Shown here one piece after another: positions 39,583 through 49,200 of a DNA stretch of 64,000 nt (its first letter is position 1; the number at the start of each line of letters is the position of its first letter). A program made the position numbers and the translations under genes. The notes beneath the pieces were generated by a model. It was not told where the DNA came from. It saw only the letters and a list, made by a program, of their open reading frames with translations, and did no database searches. Origin of the DNA: Nitrosomonas sp. sh817 (GTDB lineage: Bacteria > Pseudomonadota > Gammaproteobacteria > Burkholderiales > Nitrosomonadaceae); assembly GCF_030908545.1 (NCBI RefSeq), contig NZ_CP133083.1, forward strand, positions 2,179,691 to 2,243,690, given 5' to 3'.

Positions 39583-41334
39583 ATGAAGTATCTGCCCACT
39601 CGTTGTATTTGCTTTTCGTGGTTTACCCTAATGTTCAGCGGGATGGTTGCTCTTATGTTTACAGGGTGCAATTCATTCGCACCAAATATCGCACCAGATA
39701 TTTTGCAAAAAAGAACTTGGGATCCATGGATTTGCATCTACTCGAAAACAGCTATCAAGGCTGAGGATGTGACGCTGGAAATCAATCAAGGTAGAATCAA
39801 GCTAAATGAGCATATCATGTGTTGGATGCCCATTGCGGAGCAATTTAGACCAAGAGAATCTGTCCAGGAAGTCAGTATTAAGACATTTCTCGAAAGAACC
39901 GGAATGACACTTGACGAGGCACGAAGCAACCAACTCGGAGCGATGCTTTGCCATGACGGTGCAGTTGGTTCGATTACACTTTTAAATGGCCTTCCTTCAC
40001 TGAATGAAGCTATCAAAGCATGCGCGTCACCTATCGTTCCTTCGTCAGGAGTCAGTAGTTTGGGTGGCGCAATCGGGGGAGGTGATCGCGATAGTGGCAT
40101 TCTTCCCAATCTATTCGGAATTAAGACGAGCATGCCGCGTGCGAGCAGTATTAAATGCAGCGCTCAAGGTTCACCCAATCCTTGGGCAGCAGAGGGCGGA
40201 AAGCAACCTGTTAGTAATTCTGACATTGCATCGACTTACCTCTTCTCGGTAATAGCTGGAGTAAGTATCGCATACGGAACGTACAGGGGTATTCTGACGC
40301 CGCCCTTTCCAGGGAGTGAAGTTGTGACTGTTGGCGCAGGCGCATCTGGCCTAGTTAACTGGGGGATTAAGGCAGCAAATGATCTTGGGGATTTGATGGA
40401 AAATAAATACCGCGATGGAGCCAAAGGTTTTGCTCATCAAGCTAGCGAATTTGCTAAAGAAGCTGAGGCTAACGCTCAAGCAGCGGAGTTTCTCGCGGCA
40501 GCTAATAAAGAAAACCCCGAGCTTGCTGTAGAGGCAGCAAAAGCACGCGAAGCTGCGAATGACGCTGCGAAAGCCGCTGGGGCGGCAGCGAGAGCGGCCG
40601 AAGAGGCCTCTAAAGCCAAGACACGTGCTGAGGTGGTATCTGCGTACAATACTGCAAAGGCAGCCGACGAAGAAGCAAAGAAAAAGAATAAGGAAACTGC
40701 CGACGCACTTGAAGTGGCTAAGAATAAATTGGATACGAGTGGGGGGGGCAATCAAAACAACTCTAACAACATGAGTACAGACAGTGCCAATACTCCGCAA
40801 AATACGTGTGAGACGCTACGTCTAAAGATCTGGGAGTGTGAGGAGTCTGGCTGGAAGACCTTTCAATGCCAAGAGCTTGCTCGCATGATGCAGGGTTGCA
40901 AGGTTGATATGACTATAGCACTTGTTGATGGAGATTCAAACATCTGTGGCGCGACCTCCTTTTCTAGTGAACAAATTGATACTGCAGCAGATAAGGCTTG
41001 CGGAATGCAAATAGCATACCCAATGCCTGGTGTGGATCCTTGTTTGCTAACCGTCGAAGGTTCACCGAGTTTTCAAGGAGGGTGTGACTCGACCATCGAT
41101 GGATGTCCTCGTGTAGATGTGGAGCAGCCCGACATTATCGTACCGAAGGGTGACGACACGATTTGCTTCCCTGCCCCCCCTGGCGCGCCCCCTATGCCAT
41201 GTGTCAGTCCAACACCCAGAGGTGGTGGGCCTATCGCTGGCGGGTTTCTTCAGGACAACCAAGGAGGCGTATATATTGTGACCCCTGGTGGAATTAGAGT
41301 ACTTGGTCAAGGATACCCACCGCGACTTCCTTGA
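39583..41334 (+). CDS. Large Ala- and Cys-rich lipoprotein of unknown function
   Basis: 583 residues from ATG 39583; the frame opens earlier at 39502, but 39583 gives a proper lipoprotein signal (FSGMVALMFTGC). Residues ~40-200 are mixed, with several cysteines. A hydrophobic, glycine-rich segment near residues 225-265 (LFSVIAGVSIAYGTYRGI and following) may be a membrane hairpin. An alanine/glutamate/lysine helix of about 100 residues follows (HQASEFAKEAEANAQAAEF and repeats of EAAKAAGAAARAAE), a likely coiled coil. After a glycine/asparagine linker comes a C-terminal cysteine-rich, proline-rich module (TCETLRLKIWECEESG). I recognise no family. No ribosome binding site is obvious, and base use differs from the adjacent pur genes, which suggests transfer. 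Confidence 0.6.
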   Translation: MKYLPTRCICFSWFTLMFSGMVALMFTGCNSFAPNIAPDILQKRTWDPWICIYSKTAIKAEDVTLEINQGRIKLNEHIMCWMPIAEQFRPRESVQEVSIKTFLERTGMTLDEARSNQLGAMLCHDGAVGSITLLNGLPSLNEAIKACASPIVPSSGVSSLGGAIGGGDRDSGILPNLFGIKTSMPRASSIKCSAQGSPNPWAAEGGKQPVSNSDIASTYLFSVIAGVSIAYGTYRGILTPPFPGSEVVTVGAGASGLVNWGIKAANDLGDLMENKYRDGAKGFAHQASEFAKEAEANAQAAEFLAAANKENPELAVEAAKAREAANDAAKAAGAAARAAEEASKAKTRAEVVSAYNTAKAADEEAKKKNKETADALEVAKNKLDTSGGGNQNNSNNMSTDSANTPQNTCETLRLKIWECEESGWKTFQCQELARMMQGCKVDMTIALVDGDSNICGATSFSSEQIDTAADKACGMQIAYPMPGVDPCLLTVEGSPSFQGGCDSTIDGCPRVDVEQPDIIVPKGDDTICFPAPPGAPPMPCVSPTPRGGGPIAGGFLQDNQGGVYIVTPGGIRVLGQGYPPRLP

Positions 41335-41495
41335 TGTTGCGTGATATCGTGGCGTCGATAGTGTCGTCTCGAAATCATCAGCCATGTAAAGCGGAAGCTG
41401 GTAGCGTTCCGCCTCCAATCACCTGCCGAATGATCGCACCGGAATTCCATTGATAGCCATATTTTTATATGGAACCTGATTTGTCGATATGCTAA

Positions 41496-41795
41496 GCTGA
41501 TTCCAGGAAGAAAGCCCGGTTTGAGTGGAACGCGGATAAGGATGTCGAGAATCAGAAGAAACACGGCGTAGCTTTTTCCTTGGCGCAATATGCTTTCGCT
41601 GATCCTAACCGTGTTATCGCCGAGGATATTGCACATAGTGAAACGGAAAAGCGTTATTTTTGTTTCGGTGCGGTTGAAGGTGGCATTCTTACCGTCCGCT
41701 TTACTTATCGCGGTGGTGTAATTCGTATATTTGGCGCCGGTTATTGGCGAAAAGGAAAGATAATTTATGAGCAAGAAAATCAAGTACCAGGATGA
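41496..41795 (+). CDS. brnT: BrnT-family toxin, start codon unclear
   Basis: The frame opens after a stop at 41493-41495. The BrnT N-terminus is recognisable from 41520 (FEWNADKDVENQKKHGVAFS), and the rest fits the family: RYFCFGAVEGGILTVRFTY and RIFGAGYWRKGK. There is no ATG, GTG or early TTG in this frame before the conserved N-terminus; the first usable codon is TTG 41580, which would give a 71-residue protein lacking the first ~20 conserved residues. CGG at 41517 sits where an ATG would be expected after AGGAAG. So the toxin may use a rare start or be inactivated. BrnT is a ribonuclease neutralised by BrnA, encoded by the overlapping next gene. Confidence 0.65.
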   Translation, partial: ADSRKKARFEWNADKDVENQKKHGVAFSLAQYAFADPNRVIAEDIAHSETEKRYFCFGAVEGGILTVRFTYRGGVIRIFGAGYWRKGKIIYEQENQVPG

Positions 41796-42033
41796 GCCGA
41801 TTGAAGCCAAAGTCATTGAAGATTTTCTGCCTACACCTGAGCAGCTTGCTTTCCGGGAAGAAGGCGTGAAAGTGACGATTGCACTCAGCAAGAAAAGTGT
41901 TGAATTCTTCAAGGCGGAAGCAGCGAAACACCATACGCAATATCAGCGCATGATTCGAAATCTGATCGATAGCTACGTCGATGCCTACGACAAACCTCCA
42001 GTATCAGACTCCGCTTTAACCGAGCAAGAATAA
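41767..42033 (+). CDS. brnA: BrnA-family antitoxin
   Basis: 88 residues with a ribbon-helix-helix-like region: EGVKVTIALSKKSVEFFKAE followed by HHTQYQRMIRNLIDSYVDAY. BrnA binds BrnT and represses the operon. AGGAAAGA precedes the ATG. It overlaps the brnT frame by 29 bases, the normal toxin-first order. The antitoxin looks intact even if the toxin is not. Confidence 0.85.
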   Translation: MSKKIKYQDEPIEAKVIEDFLPTPEQLAFREEGVKVTIALSKKSVEFFKAEAAKHHTQYQRMIRNLIDSYVDAYDKPPVSDSALTEQE

Positions 42034-42370
42034 ACTTGCCGGGGGGGAAGCCGCCCGGATAAGCCTGCATCATCCAAGACTAAAATGATTTCCTGTGTAG
42101 TGTGCTTTTTGCGCACTGATACCCTACTCTGGCAAGGCAATTATTCGCATAAGCCGTTTCCTCCGGCATAAAGCAAATCACAAGCAACTTGCTAGGAATG
42201 CTATGATTTTGGCATGTCGCCGACTGTTTTTTGTGAAGACTCATTTGCGAAAAAATAACTAGAAATCACTCGATCAGTTGAAAATAAACCCGGAATTACA
42301 TCGAAATAAAAAATTCACATCATTTTGCAAAGATTTCAAAATATCGATTAATTAAAAATCCATACTGCTC
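42034..42370. other. 337-base AT-rich intergenic region
   Basis: Spacer between brnA and the lipoprotein gene. AGTGTGC-TTTTT-GCGCACT at 42099-42117 forms a 7-bp hairpin and might weakly end the brnTA transcript, though no T-run follows it. The last 130 bases are strongly AT-rich, as in a promoter region, but no convincing -35/-10 pair stands out. No gene seen. Confidence 0.4.
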
Positions 42371-42916
42371 ATGAACACTTCTTTACAAAAAATCACAACC
42401 GCGCTGTTTCTGATAATCATCGGCCTGTTAACCGCCTGCGTCGCAACACCTACTCGCGAAGCGTTACTGGCTCAGAACGTTATTTACAGCCGCATCAGCG
42501 GCAAACACTATCTGGCGATTGCCGAATGCTTGAAAAGTAAAGATAGCTTTCCCCTGCCGGAATGGCATCGCCAAACCGTGCGCGATCTCAACACTTATTT
42601 CATTTATCACGAATCCATGCAAGTCAATGGATATCCGCACTTTCACGACGAAGCCGCAAAAACTTATTACATCACCGAGATTCACAGCACCGGTTCTTCG
42701 CGGAATACCGGTCAACCGATCACGCACGGCAATGGCAATTGGATTTTGACCATCAAAGATACAAGCACCGGTGAAGAAATCCGATCCGGCATCGAAATTC
42801 GCAGCAACGCCAATCTGCTGCATGACTACCCGCCGGATTCCTATGCGCCCACCCCGGATGCTTCACTGCCGCAACGCTTGCATAAAGCCGAGACCATCGA
42901 CCGGTGTTTTGATTGA
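42371..42916 (+). CDS. Lipoprotein of unknown function, 181 aa
   Basis: 181 residues. The signal peptide ends in a lipobox (FLIIIGLLTACVA), so it is lipid-anchored. The mature part has KHYLAIAECLKSKDSFPLPE, and two cysteines (in AECLK and in the C-terminal DRCFD) that could form a disulfide. The remainder is mixed beta, with HGNGNWILTIKDTSTGEEIR. No family recognised. It lies between brnA and the guanidine operon, transcribed toward the riboswitch. Confidence 0.7.
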   Translation: MNTSLQKITTALFLIIIGLLTACVATPTREALLAQNVIYSRISGKHYLAIAECLKSKDSFPLPEWHRQTVRDLNTYFIYHESMQVNGYPHFHDEAAKTYYITEIHSTGSSRNTGQPITHGNGNWILTIKDTSTGEEIRSGIEIRSNANLLHDYPPDSYAPTPDASLPQRLHKAETIDRCFD

Positions 42917-43095
42917 TGCGCTTTGCAAACAGTATTGGTGGCTGAATGCAGGCGGAATTTCAACTATTCTCCTGATTTTTTTGCAACAACCTTTCATTTC
43001 CCATTGCTTTTTCCAGAAAGCATCCATAAAATCCAGCCTGAAGTTGTTTTTCTGTCTGTCAACGTTCGACTGCCATGCAGAAAAGCGATAACTCG

Positions 43096-43196
43096 CATGG
43101 AAACTAGGGTTCCGGTCAAAGTAATTAAGACGTCAGGTCCGAGAGTTTCCGGTCTCTTAAAACGAGGCTCCACGGAGGGATAAAAGCCCGGGAGAT
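43096..43196 (+). promoter_or_regulatory. Guanidine-I riboswitch (ykkC)
   Basis: The conserved aptamer blocks appear in order: GGAAACTAGGGTTCCGG, AGGTCCGAGAG and GGAGGGATAAAAGCCCGGGA. These are the hallmark of the ykkC guanidine-I class. It lies about 60 bases before the permease ATG. A short hairpin, GTATC-GTT-GATAC, follows the aptamer and may be part of the expression platform. Binding of guanidine would be expected to turn on the downstream transporter-deiminase-carboxylase genes. Confidence 0.9.
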
Positions 43197-43256
43197 CAAG
43201 TCGTGTATCGTTGATACATGGGTCTTTCGGTAATATTCTGAAAATGGAGGTTCGTT

Positions 43257-44690
43257 ATGTCGGAAGTATCAAAATCAGTTAATCCGCCAGCCGCCCAGGA
43301 AACACAATCGCTGCGCGCCAGCATGACCATCTGGCACAGCTTTACGTTGGGTTTTGCGGTGGTATCGCCGATTGTCGGGCTTTATGCGATTATCGGTGTG
43401 CAAACGGCCGTAACCGGCGGCGGCTGGTTCGCAGCCCTGGTCATTTGCCTGTTGATGCAACTGCTGGTGGCAACGGTTTACGCCGAGCTGTCGTCGCAAT
43501 TCCCGATTGCCGGTGGCGCTTACAAATGGACACGGCAGTTTTACGGCAGCACGGCCGGACACTATGCCGGTGTCATCTACATCAGCTCGACCATTGCCAT
43601 GCTGACCACCACGGCGTACGCCGGCGGTATCTGGTTTGCCGGATTTTTTGGATCCTCCGGTGACAGCGGCATGGAAAAAGTCCTGTGGGCAGTCGTTTTC
43701 CTGGCGCTATGCACGGCGCTGAATCTGGTGCATGTCAACGTTTTCAAGCTCACCATCAAACTCGGTGTTTATGCCGAAATCGTTGGTTCATTCGGAATCG
43801 CCATCCTGCTGTTCCTGTTTTTCCGCCAGCACTCGCTCGCCGAACTGTTCCAGCACTTAGGCACCGGCACCGCGCCGAGCCAGACCGCCGCATTTCTGGC
43901 CGCGCTCGCCATTGCCGGCTGGGCGTTCATCGGTTTCGATGCGTGTTCGACGACCGCGGAAGAAACGCACGAACCAAAGCGGGCGGTCCCTCGCGCGATC
44001 TTTTTCTCATTGTGCACCGTCGGTACCGTGGTGGTATTCAATTCGGCTTCCCTGATATTGGCTTTCGATCACGAAACACTCATCCACAGCAGCGCCACCG
44101 CCGATCCGATTACGCCGTTGGTCGCCAATCACTTTGGCGGCTGGATCGAGAAACCGTTTCTGGCGATCGTGATGGTCGCGTTTCTCGCGTGCGGCGCATC
44201 GGTCGTCAAATATACCTCGCGCATCATGTTCTCGATGGCGCGGGAAGGCAACATGCCGGCAGCTTTAAGCCGGGTCACCGCTAGTCAGACACCCCGGAAT
44301 GCTGTGCTATTTACCGTTTTGTTAGCCGGTTGCGGTTTGATTTTCGGGCTCAACGACGATGCGGTGGCAACCATCATCGCATTCGGTACCGGCGGTCTTT
44401 ACGCGATGTTCGCCTTTACCACCGGTATTGCGCTGTTCGCGCGTTTATCCGGCCGCTGGAATCCGGCATTGGGTCAACTGAAACTGGGCAAATGGGGATT
44501 ACTCATCAATACCTTGGCGTTTATCTGGGCTCTGTTTGAATTGATCAACATCGCCTGGCCGCGTCCCTACGCCATCTCCGCCGATGCGCCGTGGTGGCAG
44601 CTTTGGGCGACACCGCTGGTGCTCGGCAGCATTCTGGCTATTACAACCATCTATCTATTATTTAAAAAACTTTTAAGGAGCCGGTTATGA
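43257..44690 (+). CDS. APC-family permease, putative guanidine importer
   Basis: 477 residues with about 12 hydrophobic segments; the APC features FAVVSPIVGLYAIIGV (helix 1, unwound) and FIGFDACSTTAEETHEPKRA (between helices 6 and 7) are visible. TGGAGG precedes the ATG. It belongs to the amino-acid permease group usually found beside urea/guanidine carboxylases. Because it is the first gene after a guanidine-I riboswitch, its substrate is inferred to be guanidine rather than an amino acid. Its stop overlaps the next start by 4 bases (ATGA). Confidence 0.85.
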   Translation: MSEVSKSVNPPAAQETQSLRASMTIWHSFTLGFAVVSPIVGLYAIIGVQTAVTGGGWFAALVICLLMQLLVATVYAELSSQFPIAGGAYKWTRQFYGSTAGHYAGVIYISSTIAMLTTTAYAGGIWFAGFFGSSGDSGMEKVLWAVVFLALCTALNLVHVNVFKLTIKLGVYAEIVGSFGIAILLFLFFRQHSLAELFQHLGTGTAPSQTAAFLAALAIAGWAFIGFDACSTTAEETHEPKRAVPRAIFFSLCTVGTVVVFNSASLILAFDHETLIHSSATADPITPLVANHFGGWIEKPFLAIVMVAFLACGASVVKYTSRIMFSMAREGNMPAALSRVTASQTPRNAVLFTVLLAGCGLIFGLNDDAVATIIAFGTGGLYAMFAFTTGIALFARLSGRWNPALGQLKLGKWGLLINTLAFIWALFELINIAWPRPYAISADAPWWQLWATPLVLGSILAITTIYLLFKKLLRSRL

Positions 44691-45409
44691 ATCAGCACAC
44701 CATCATCTGGAAACAAACCATTCCAGGCGGCTGCCATTGGTCCGGCATCATCCGCCGCGGCACGACATTGCGTCTGACCGATGCCGACGGCGGCGCGAAT
44801 GCAGCGGTTCTGCTGTTCAATCAGGAAGAAAAACTCGAACGCTATAACATGGCCGACACCTTGAAGTCGCAGCACACCTTCCGTCTGACCAAAGGTCATG
44901 CCTGCCACTCCGATATGGGCCGGATTTTTTGCTGCATCACCGCCGATACCGCCGGCTGGCACGACACCGTCTGCGGCTTGAGCGACGATGCATTGATCCG
45001 GCGGAAATACGGCGAAGCGCGCTACCAGGAACATCGCAATCAAATGCACCGCAGCGGCCTGAGCGGTATGTTGATCGAGCTGGGCAAGTGGGGACTGGAC
45101 ATGCGCGATGTAGTCGCCAATATCAATTTCTTCAGCAAAGTCACCTCTGATGCCTTTGGTGAATTGACCTATCACCCCGATCATAGCAAAGCGGGCGACT
45201 ATATCGACTTGAGTTTCGTCATGAACACGCTGGTGGTGCTGTCGGCTGCACCGCATCCGCTCGACACCAAAAAAACTTATCAGCCCGGCGCGATCTCGCT
45301 GGAGGTTTTCAATACGCCGCCGGATGCCATCAAGGAATGTTTGCATATCGACGAAAACAGCCGTGCACTGCAAAACGCGCAAAACTTTTATGGGGAGGGT
45401 ACGCTATGA
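44687..45409 (+). CDS. Carboxyguanidine deiminase subunit (urea-carboxylase-associated protein 2 type)
   Basis: 240 residues of the DUF1989 superfamily. The family pattern is seen in [54 protein letters not shown] and [11 protein letters not shown]. It corresponds to the longer of the two urea-carboxylase-associated proteins. Published work on such operons showed that the two form a carboxyguanidine deiminase (CgdAB), giving allophanate and ammonia. It is coupled to the permease upstream and to the shorter subunit downstream by 4-base overlaps. Which subunit is A or B is not assigned here. Confidence 0.87.
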   Translation: MNQHTIIWKQTIPGGCHWSGIIRRGTTLRLTDADGGANAAVLLFNQEEKLERYNMADTLKSQHTFRLTKGHACHSDMGRIFCCITADTAGWHDTVCGLSDDALIRRKYGEARYQEHRNQMHRSGLSGMLIELGKWGLDMRDVVANINFFSKVTSDAFGELTYHPDHSKAGDYIDLSFVMNTLVVLSAAPHPLDTKKTYQPGAISLEVFNTPPDAIKECLHIDENSRALQNAQNFYGEGTL

Positions 45410-46065
45410 ATGCCGCAAAATTACCTGTCAATCACTTCGATCCAGCTCAAGCTGCCGTCAACGAAATCTGCCCCGCCGGGGAACCTTGGGTGCACCTCAT
45501 CAAACAAGGGCAAACATTCCGTATCGTCGATCTCGAAGGCAATCAAGCGGTCGACACCCTGTTCTACAACGCGCACGATACGCAAGAACGTTACAGCGCT
45601 ACCGATACCATTACCCGTCAGAATCATTTGTACCTGACCACGGGCAGCAAGCTTTACTCCAATCTCGGCAACGTCATGCTCGTCATCACCGCCGACACCT
45701 GCGGCCGCCACGATACCTTGGGCGGCGCATGCGCTGCGGAGAGCAACACCGTGCGCTACGCATTGGAAAAATTCCCGATGCACAGTTGCCGCGATAATTT
45801 TTTACATGCCTTGGCGCATCATCCGTTGTGCCAGCAACTCGACATGAGCAAGCGTGACCTGCCGGGCAACATCAATTTCTTCATGAATGTACCGGTCACC
45901 GAAGCTGGCCGGCTGGAATTTACCGATGGTGTTTCCGCTCCCGGAAAATACGTCGAAATGCGCGCTGAAATGGATGTGGTGGTATTGATCTCGAATTGCC
46001 CGCAACTGAACAATCCGTGCAATGCCTATAACCCGACGCCGATCCGCTTGCTGATCTGGGATTAA
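45406..46065 (+). CDS. Carboxyguanidine deiminase subunit (urea-carboxylase-associated protein 1 type)
   Basis: 219 residues from ATG 45406, coupled to the preceding stop; the frame runs upstream but without family similarity. It has the same superfamily pattern as its neighbour: [50 protein letters not shown] and [12 protein letters not shown]. It is the shorter partner of the deiminase. A 144-bp repeat separates it from the carboxylase gene by 168 bases, breaking the otherwise tight operon. Confidence 0.87.
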   Translation: MNAAKLPVNHFDPAQAAVNEICPAGEPWVHLIKQGQTFRIVDLEGNQAVDTLFYNAHDTQERYSATDTITRQNHLYLTTGSKLYSNLGNVMLVITADTCGRHDTLGGACAAESNTVRYALEKFPMHSCRDNFLHALAHHPLCQQLDMSKRDLPGNINFFMNVPVTEAGRLEFTDGVSAPGKYVEMRAEMDVVVLISNCPQLNNPCNAYNPTPIRLLIWD

Positions 46066-46073
46066 CTCGCTGA

Positions 46074-46217
46074 GGAAACGCTGATTAATTCGCCGGGCAA
46101 GATGAAGCACAAGGCGCATGGAACGCAGCAACCAAGACATATCAACAAGATAGGCAAGGGAGCGAGTACCGCGCACCGAAGTGATTCGCTCGTGCAGTCA
46201 ATTAATCAGCGTTTCCC
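46074..46217 (+). repeat. 144-bp dispersed repeat, copy 2 (MITE-like)
   Basis: GGAAACGCTGATTAATT at the left and AATTAATCAGCGTTTCC at the right form a perfect 17-bp inverted repeat. It starts 8 bases after the deiminase-subunit stop and ends 16 bases before the carboxylase ATG, so it sits inside the guanidine operon. Flanking triplets are TGA and TAA. One reading frame is open across it and joins the carboxylase frame. Confidence 0.85.
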
Positions 46218-46233
46218 TAACGGAGGAACAAAT

Positions 46234-49200
46234 ATGTTCAACAAAGTACTGATCGCCAATCGCGGTGCGATCGCGTGCCGCATTATCCGCACGCTGCGCC
46301 GGTTGAAAGTAACCAGTGTCGCGGTATACACCGAAGCCGACGCGTTGTCGCAGCATGTCGCTGCCGCCGATGAAGCCTATTGCATCGGCGGCAGCCTTGC
46401 CGCCGAAAGTTATCTGAATACCGGTAAAATCCTGGAAATCGCTCAAACAACCGGCGCCGAAGCCATTCATCCCGGTTACGGTTTTTTGAGCGAGAAAGCG
46501 GATTTTGCCGAACACTGCGAAATGCAGGGAATTCGCTTCATTGGTCCGGCGCCGCAGCAAATGCGCGATTTCGGTCTGAAACACACCGCCCGGGCGCTGG
46601 CAATGGAAAACCAGGTACCGCTGCTGCCGGGTACCGGTTTACTGAGCGATTTGGATGAAGCGCTGCACCAGGCGAAGCATATCGGTTACCCGGTGATGCT
46701 GAAAAGCACGGCTGGCGGCGGCGGCATCGGCATGCGCCTGTGCTGGAATGCGGATGAATTAAGCGGCGCTTATGAAGCGGTCAAAACGTTAGCGCAAAAC
46801 AATTTCAAAGATGCCGGTTTGTTTCTGGAAAAATACGTCGACCGCGCAAGGCATATCGAAGTACAGATTTTCGGCGACGGCCGGGGGCAAGTCGTCGCAT
46901 TAGGCGAGCGCGATTGTTCGATGCAGCGGCGCAATCAGAAGGTCATCGAGGAAACGCCCGCACCCAATTTAGCTCCGCAACTGCGCCGGGCATTACTGGA
47001 AACGGCAGTGCGCCTCGGCAAGGCGGTACGCTATCAATCCGCCGGCACGGTGGAATTCATTGTCGATGCCGTCAGCGGCGAATTTTATTTTCTCGAAGTG
47101 AATACCCGCTTGCAGGTTGAACACGGCGTGACCGAAGAAGTCACCGGCATCGATCTGGTCGAATGGATGGTACGGCAAGCTGCCGGCGACCTGCCGCCGC
47201 TCGATTCTTTTGTCATTAAGCCCAGCGGTGTTTCGATTCAGGCACGGGTTTACGCCGAGAATCCGGCCAAGGACTTTCAGCCGTCGAGCGGCACATTGAC
47301 AGCCGTCGAATTCGCCGCAACCGCGCGCATCGAGACTTGGGTTGAGCGCGGCACCGAGATATCGGCGTTTTACGATCCGATGCTGGCGAAAATCATCGTG
47401 CATGCACCCGATCGGGAAACCGCCAGAATCAAACTGTTGACCGCATTGAAGCAAACCGCGTTGCACGGTATCGAAACCAATCTCGATTATCTCCAGCAAA
47501 TCCTGCAAAGTGGGGCTTTCCGCAACGGTGAATCGACCACGCAGTTCCTCAATAGTTTTCATTATCAGACCCATAGCATCGATGTTCTGAATCCTGGCGT
47601 GCAAACCACCATTCAGGATTCTCCGGGACGAACCGGCTACTGGAATGTCGGTGTACCGCCTTCCGGGCCGATGGATAGCCTGGCTTTCCAGTTGGCCAAC
47701 CGGTTGGTGAACAACTCCGGCAGCTGTGCCGGGCTGGAAATCACGATTGCCGGTCCGGCATTGCGGTTTAATTGCGACAGTATCATCGCCGTTTGCGGCG
47801 CACCGATGGACGTACTGCTCGACAGCGAGGCGCTGGCGCAATGGCAGGCGCATTTGATCAAAGCAGGCGCGGTGCTGCAATTCGGCAAAATCCGCCAGGC
47901 CGGCAGCCGGGTTTATCTAGCGGTGCATGGCGGCTTTGAAGTACCGGAATACCTCGGCAGCAAAGCCACATTCACGCTTGGTCAATTCGGCGGCCACGCC
48001 GGACGCGCGCTACGCGCCGGGGATGTGCTGCATATCCCGGCGCTGCCATCGCCTCACCCCGTCATCACTGAACATCTACCGCACAATTCGATTCCGCACT
48101 ACAGCCACCGCTGGGAAATTGCGGTGCTGTACGGACCGCACGGCGCACCGGATTTCTTCACCGGCCCGGATATCGAGCAGTTCTTTGCCGCGGAATGGAA
48201 GGTACACCACAATTCCAGCCGCACCGGCGTGCGCCTGATCGGACCGAAACCGCGATGGGCGCGAACCGACGGCGGCGAGGCCGGTTTGCACCCTTCCAAT
48301 ATCCATGACAATGCCTATGCCATCGGCGCGGTCGATTTCACCGGCGATATGCCGATCATCCTCGGCCCCGACGGCCCCAGCCTCGGCGGCTTCGTTTGTC
48401 CGGTGACGGTGGCGCACGCGGAACTCTGGAAAATCGGGCAACTCCGCCCCGGTGACAGCATCCGCTTCCATCCGGTGTCGATTGAACACGCACAACTGCT
48501 GGAACAACAACAAGCACGATTCATCGAGCAACTTGGCGGCAGTCAGCACATACCGCTCCCGCCCGTCATGCCGCAACTGGAAGATCCGGTATTGCATCGC
48601 ATTGCCGCCAGCAATCATCAGTTGGAAGTCGCGTACCGGCAATCCGGCGACAAATACCTATTGATCGAATATGGCGCGCCGGTACTTGATCTGAATTTGC
48701 GTTTCCGCGCGCATGCATTGATGACCTGGCTGCAACAACGTATTGATGCGGGTGAACTGCACGGCATCGTCGATCTGACGCCCGGCATCCGCTCGCTGCA
48801 GATTCATTTCGATTCGGCCCGGCTGCCGCGTGATGCGCTGCTGCAACAATTGATTGCCGCCGAAAAGCAATTACCCGCGATTGCCGAAATGGAAGTGCCG
48901 TCGCGCATCATTCATCTGCCGTTATCGTGGGACGACGCCGCGACGCGGCTGGCGATCGACAAATACATGCAATCGGTACGACGCGATGCGCCCTGGTGTC
49001 CCAGCAATATCGAATTCATCCGCCGTATCAATGGCCTGAATAATATTGACGAAGTCCGTGATATCGTGTTCTCCGCCAGTTATCTGGTGATGGGATTGGG
49101 CGATGTGTATCTCGGCGCACCGGTTGCTACGCCGCTCGATCCGCGTCACCGGCTGGTCACTACCAAGTACAATCCAGCGCGGACTTGGACACCGGAAAAT

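Noticed and set aside
46102..46233. N-terminal extension of the carboxylase through the repeat
   Set aside because: The extension is repeat sequence, and ATG 46234 has a strong ribosome binding site and the family N-terminus NRGAIA.
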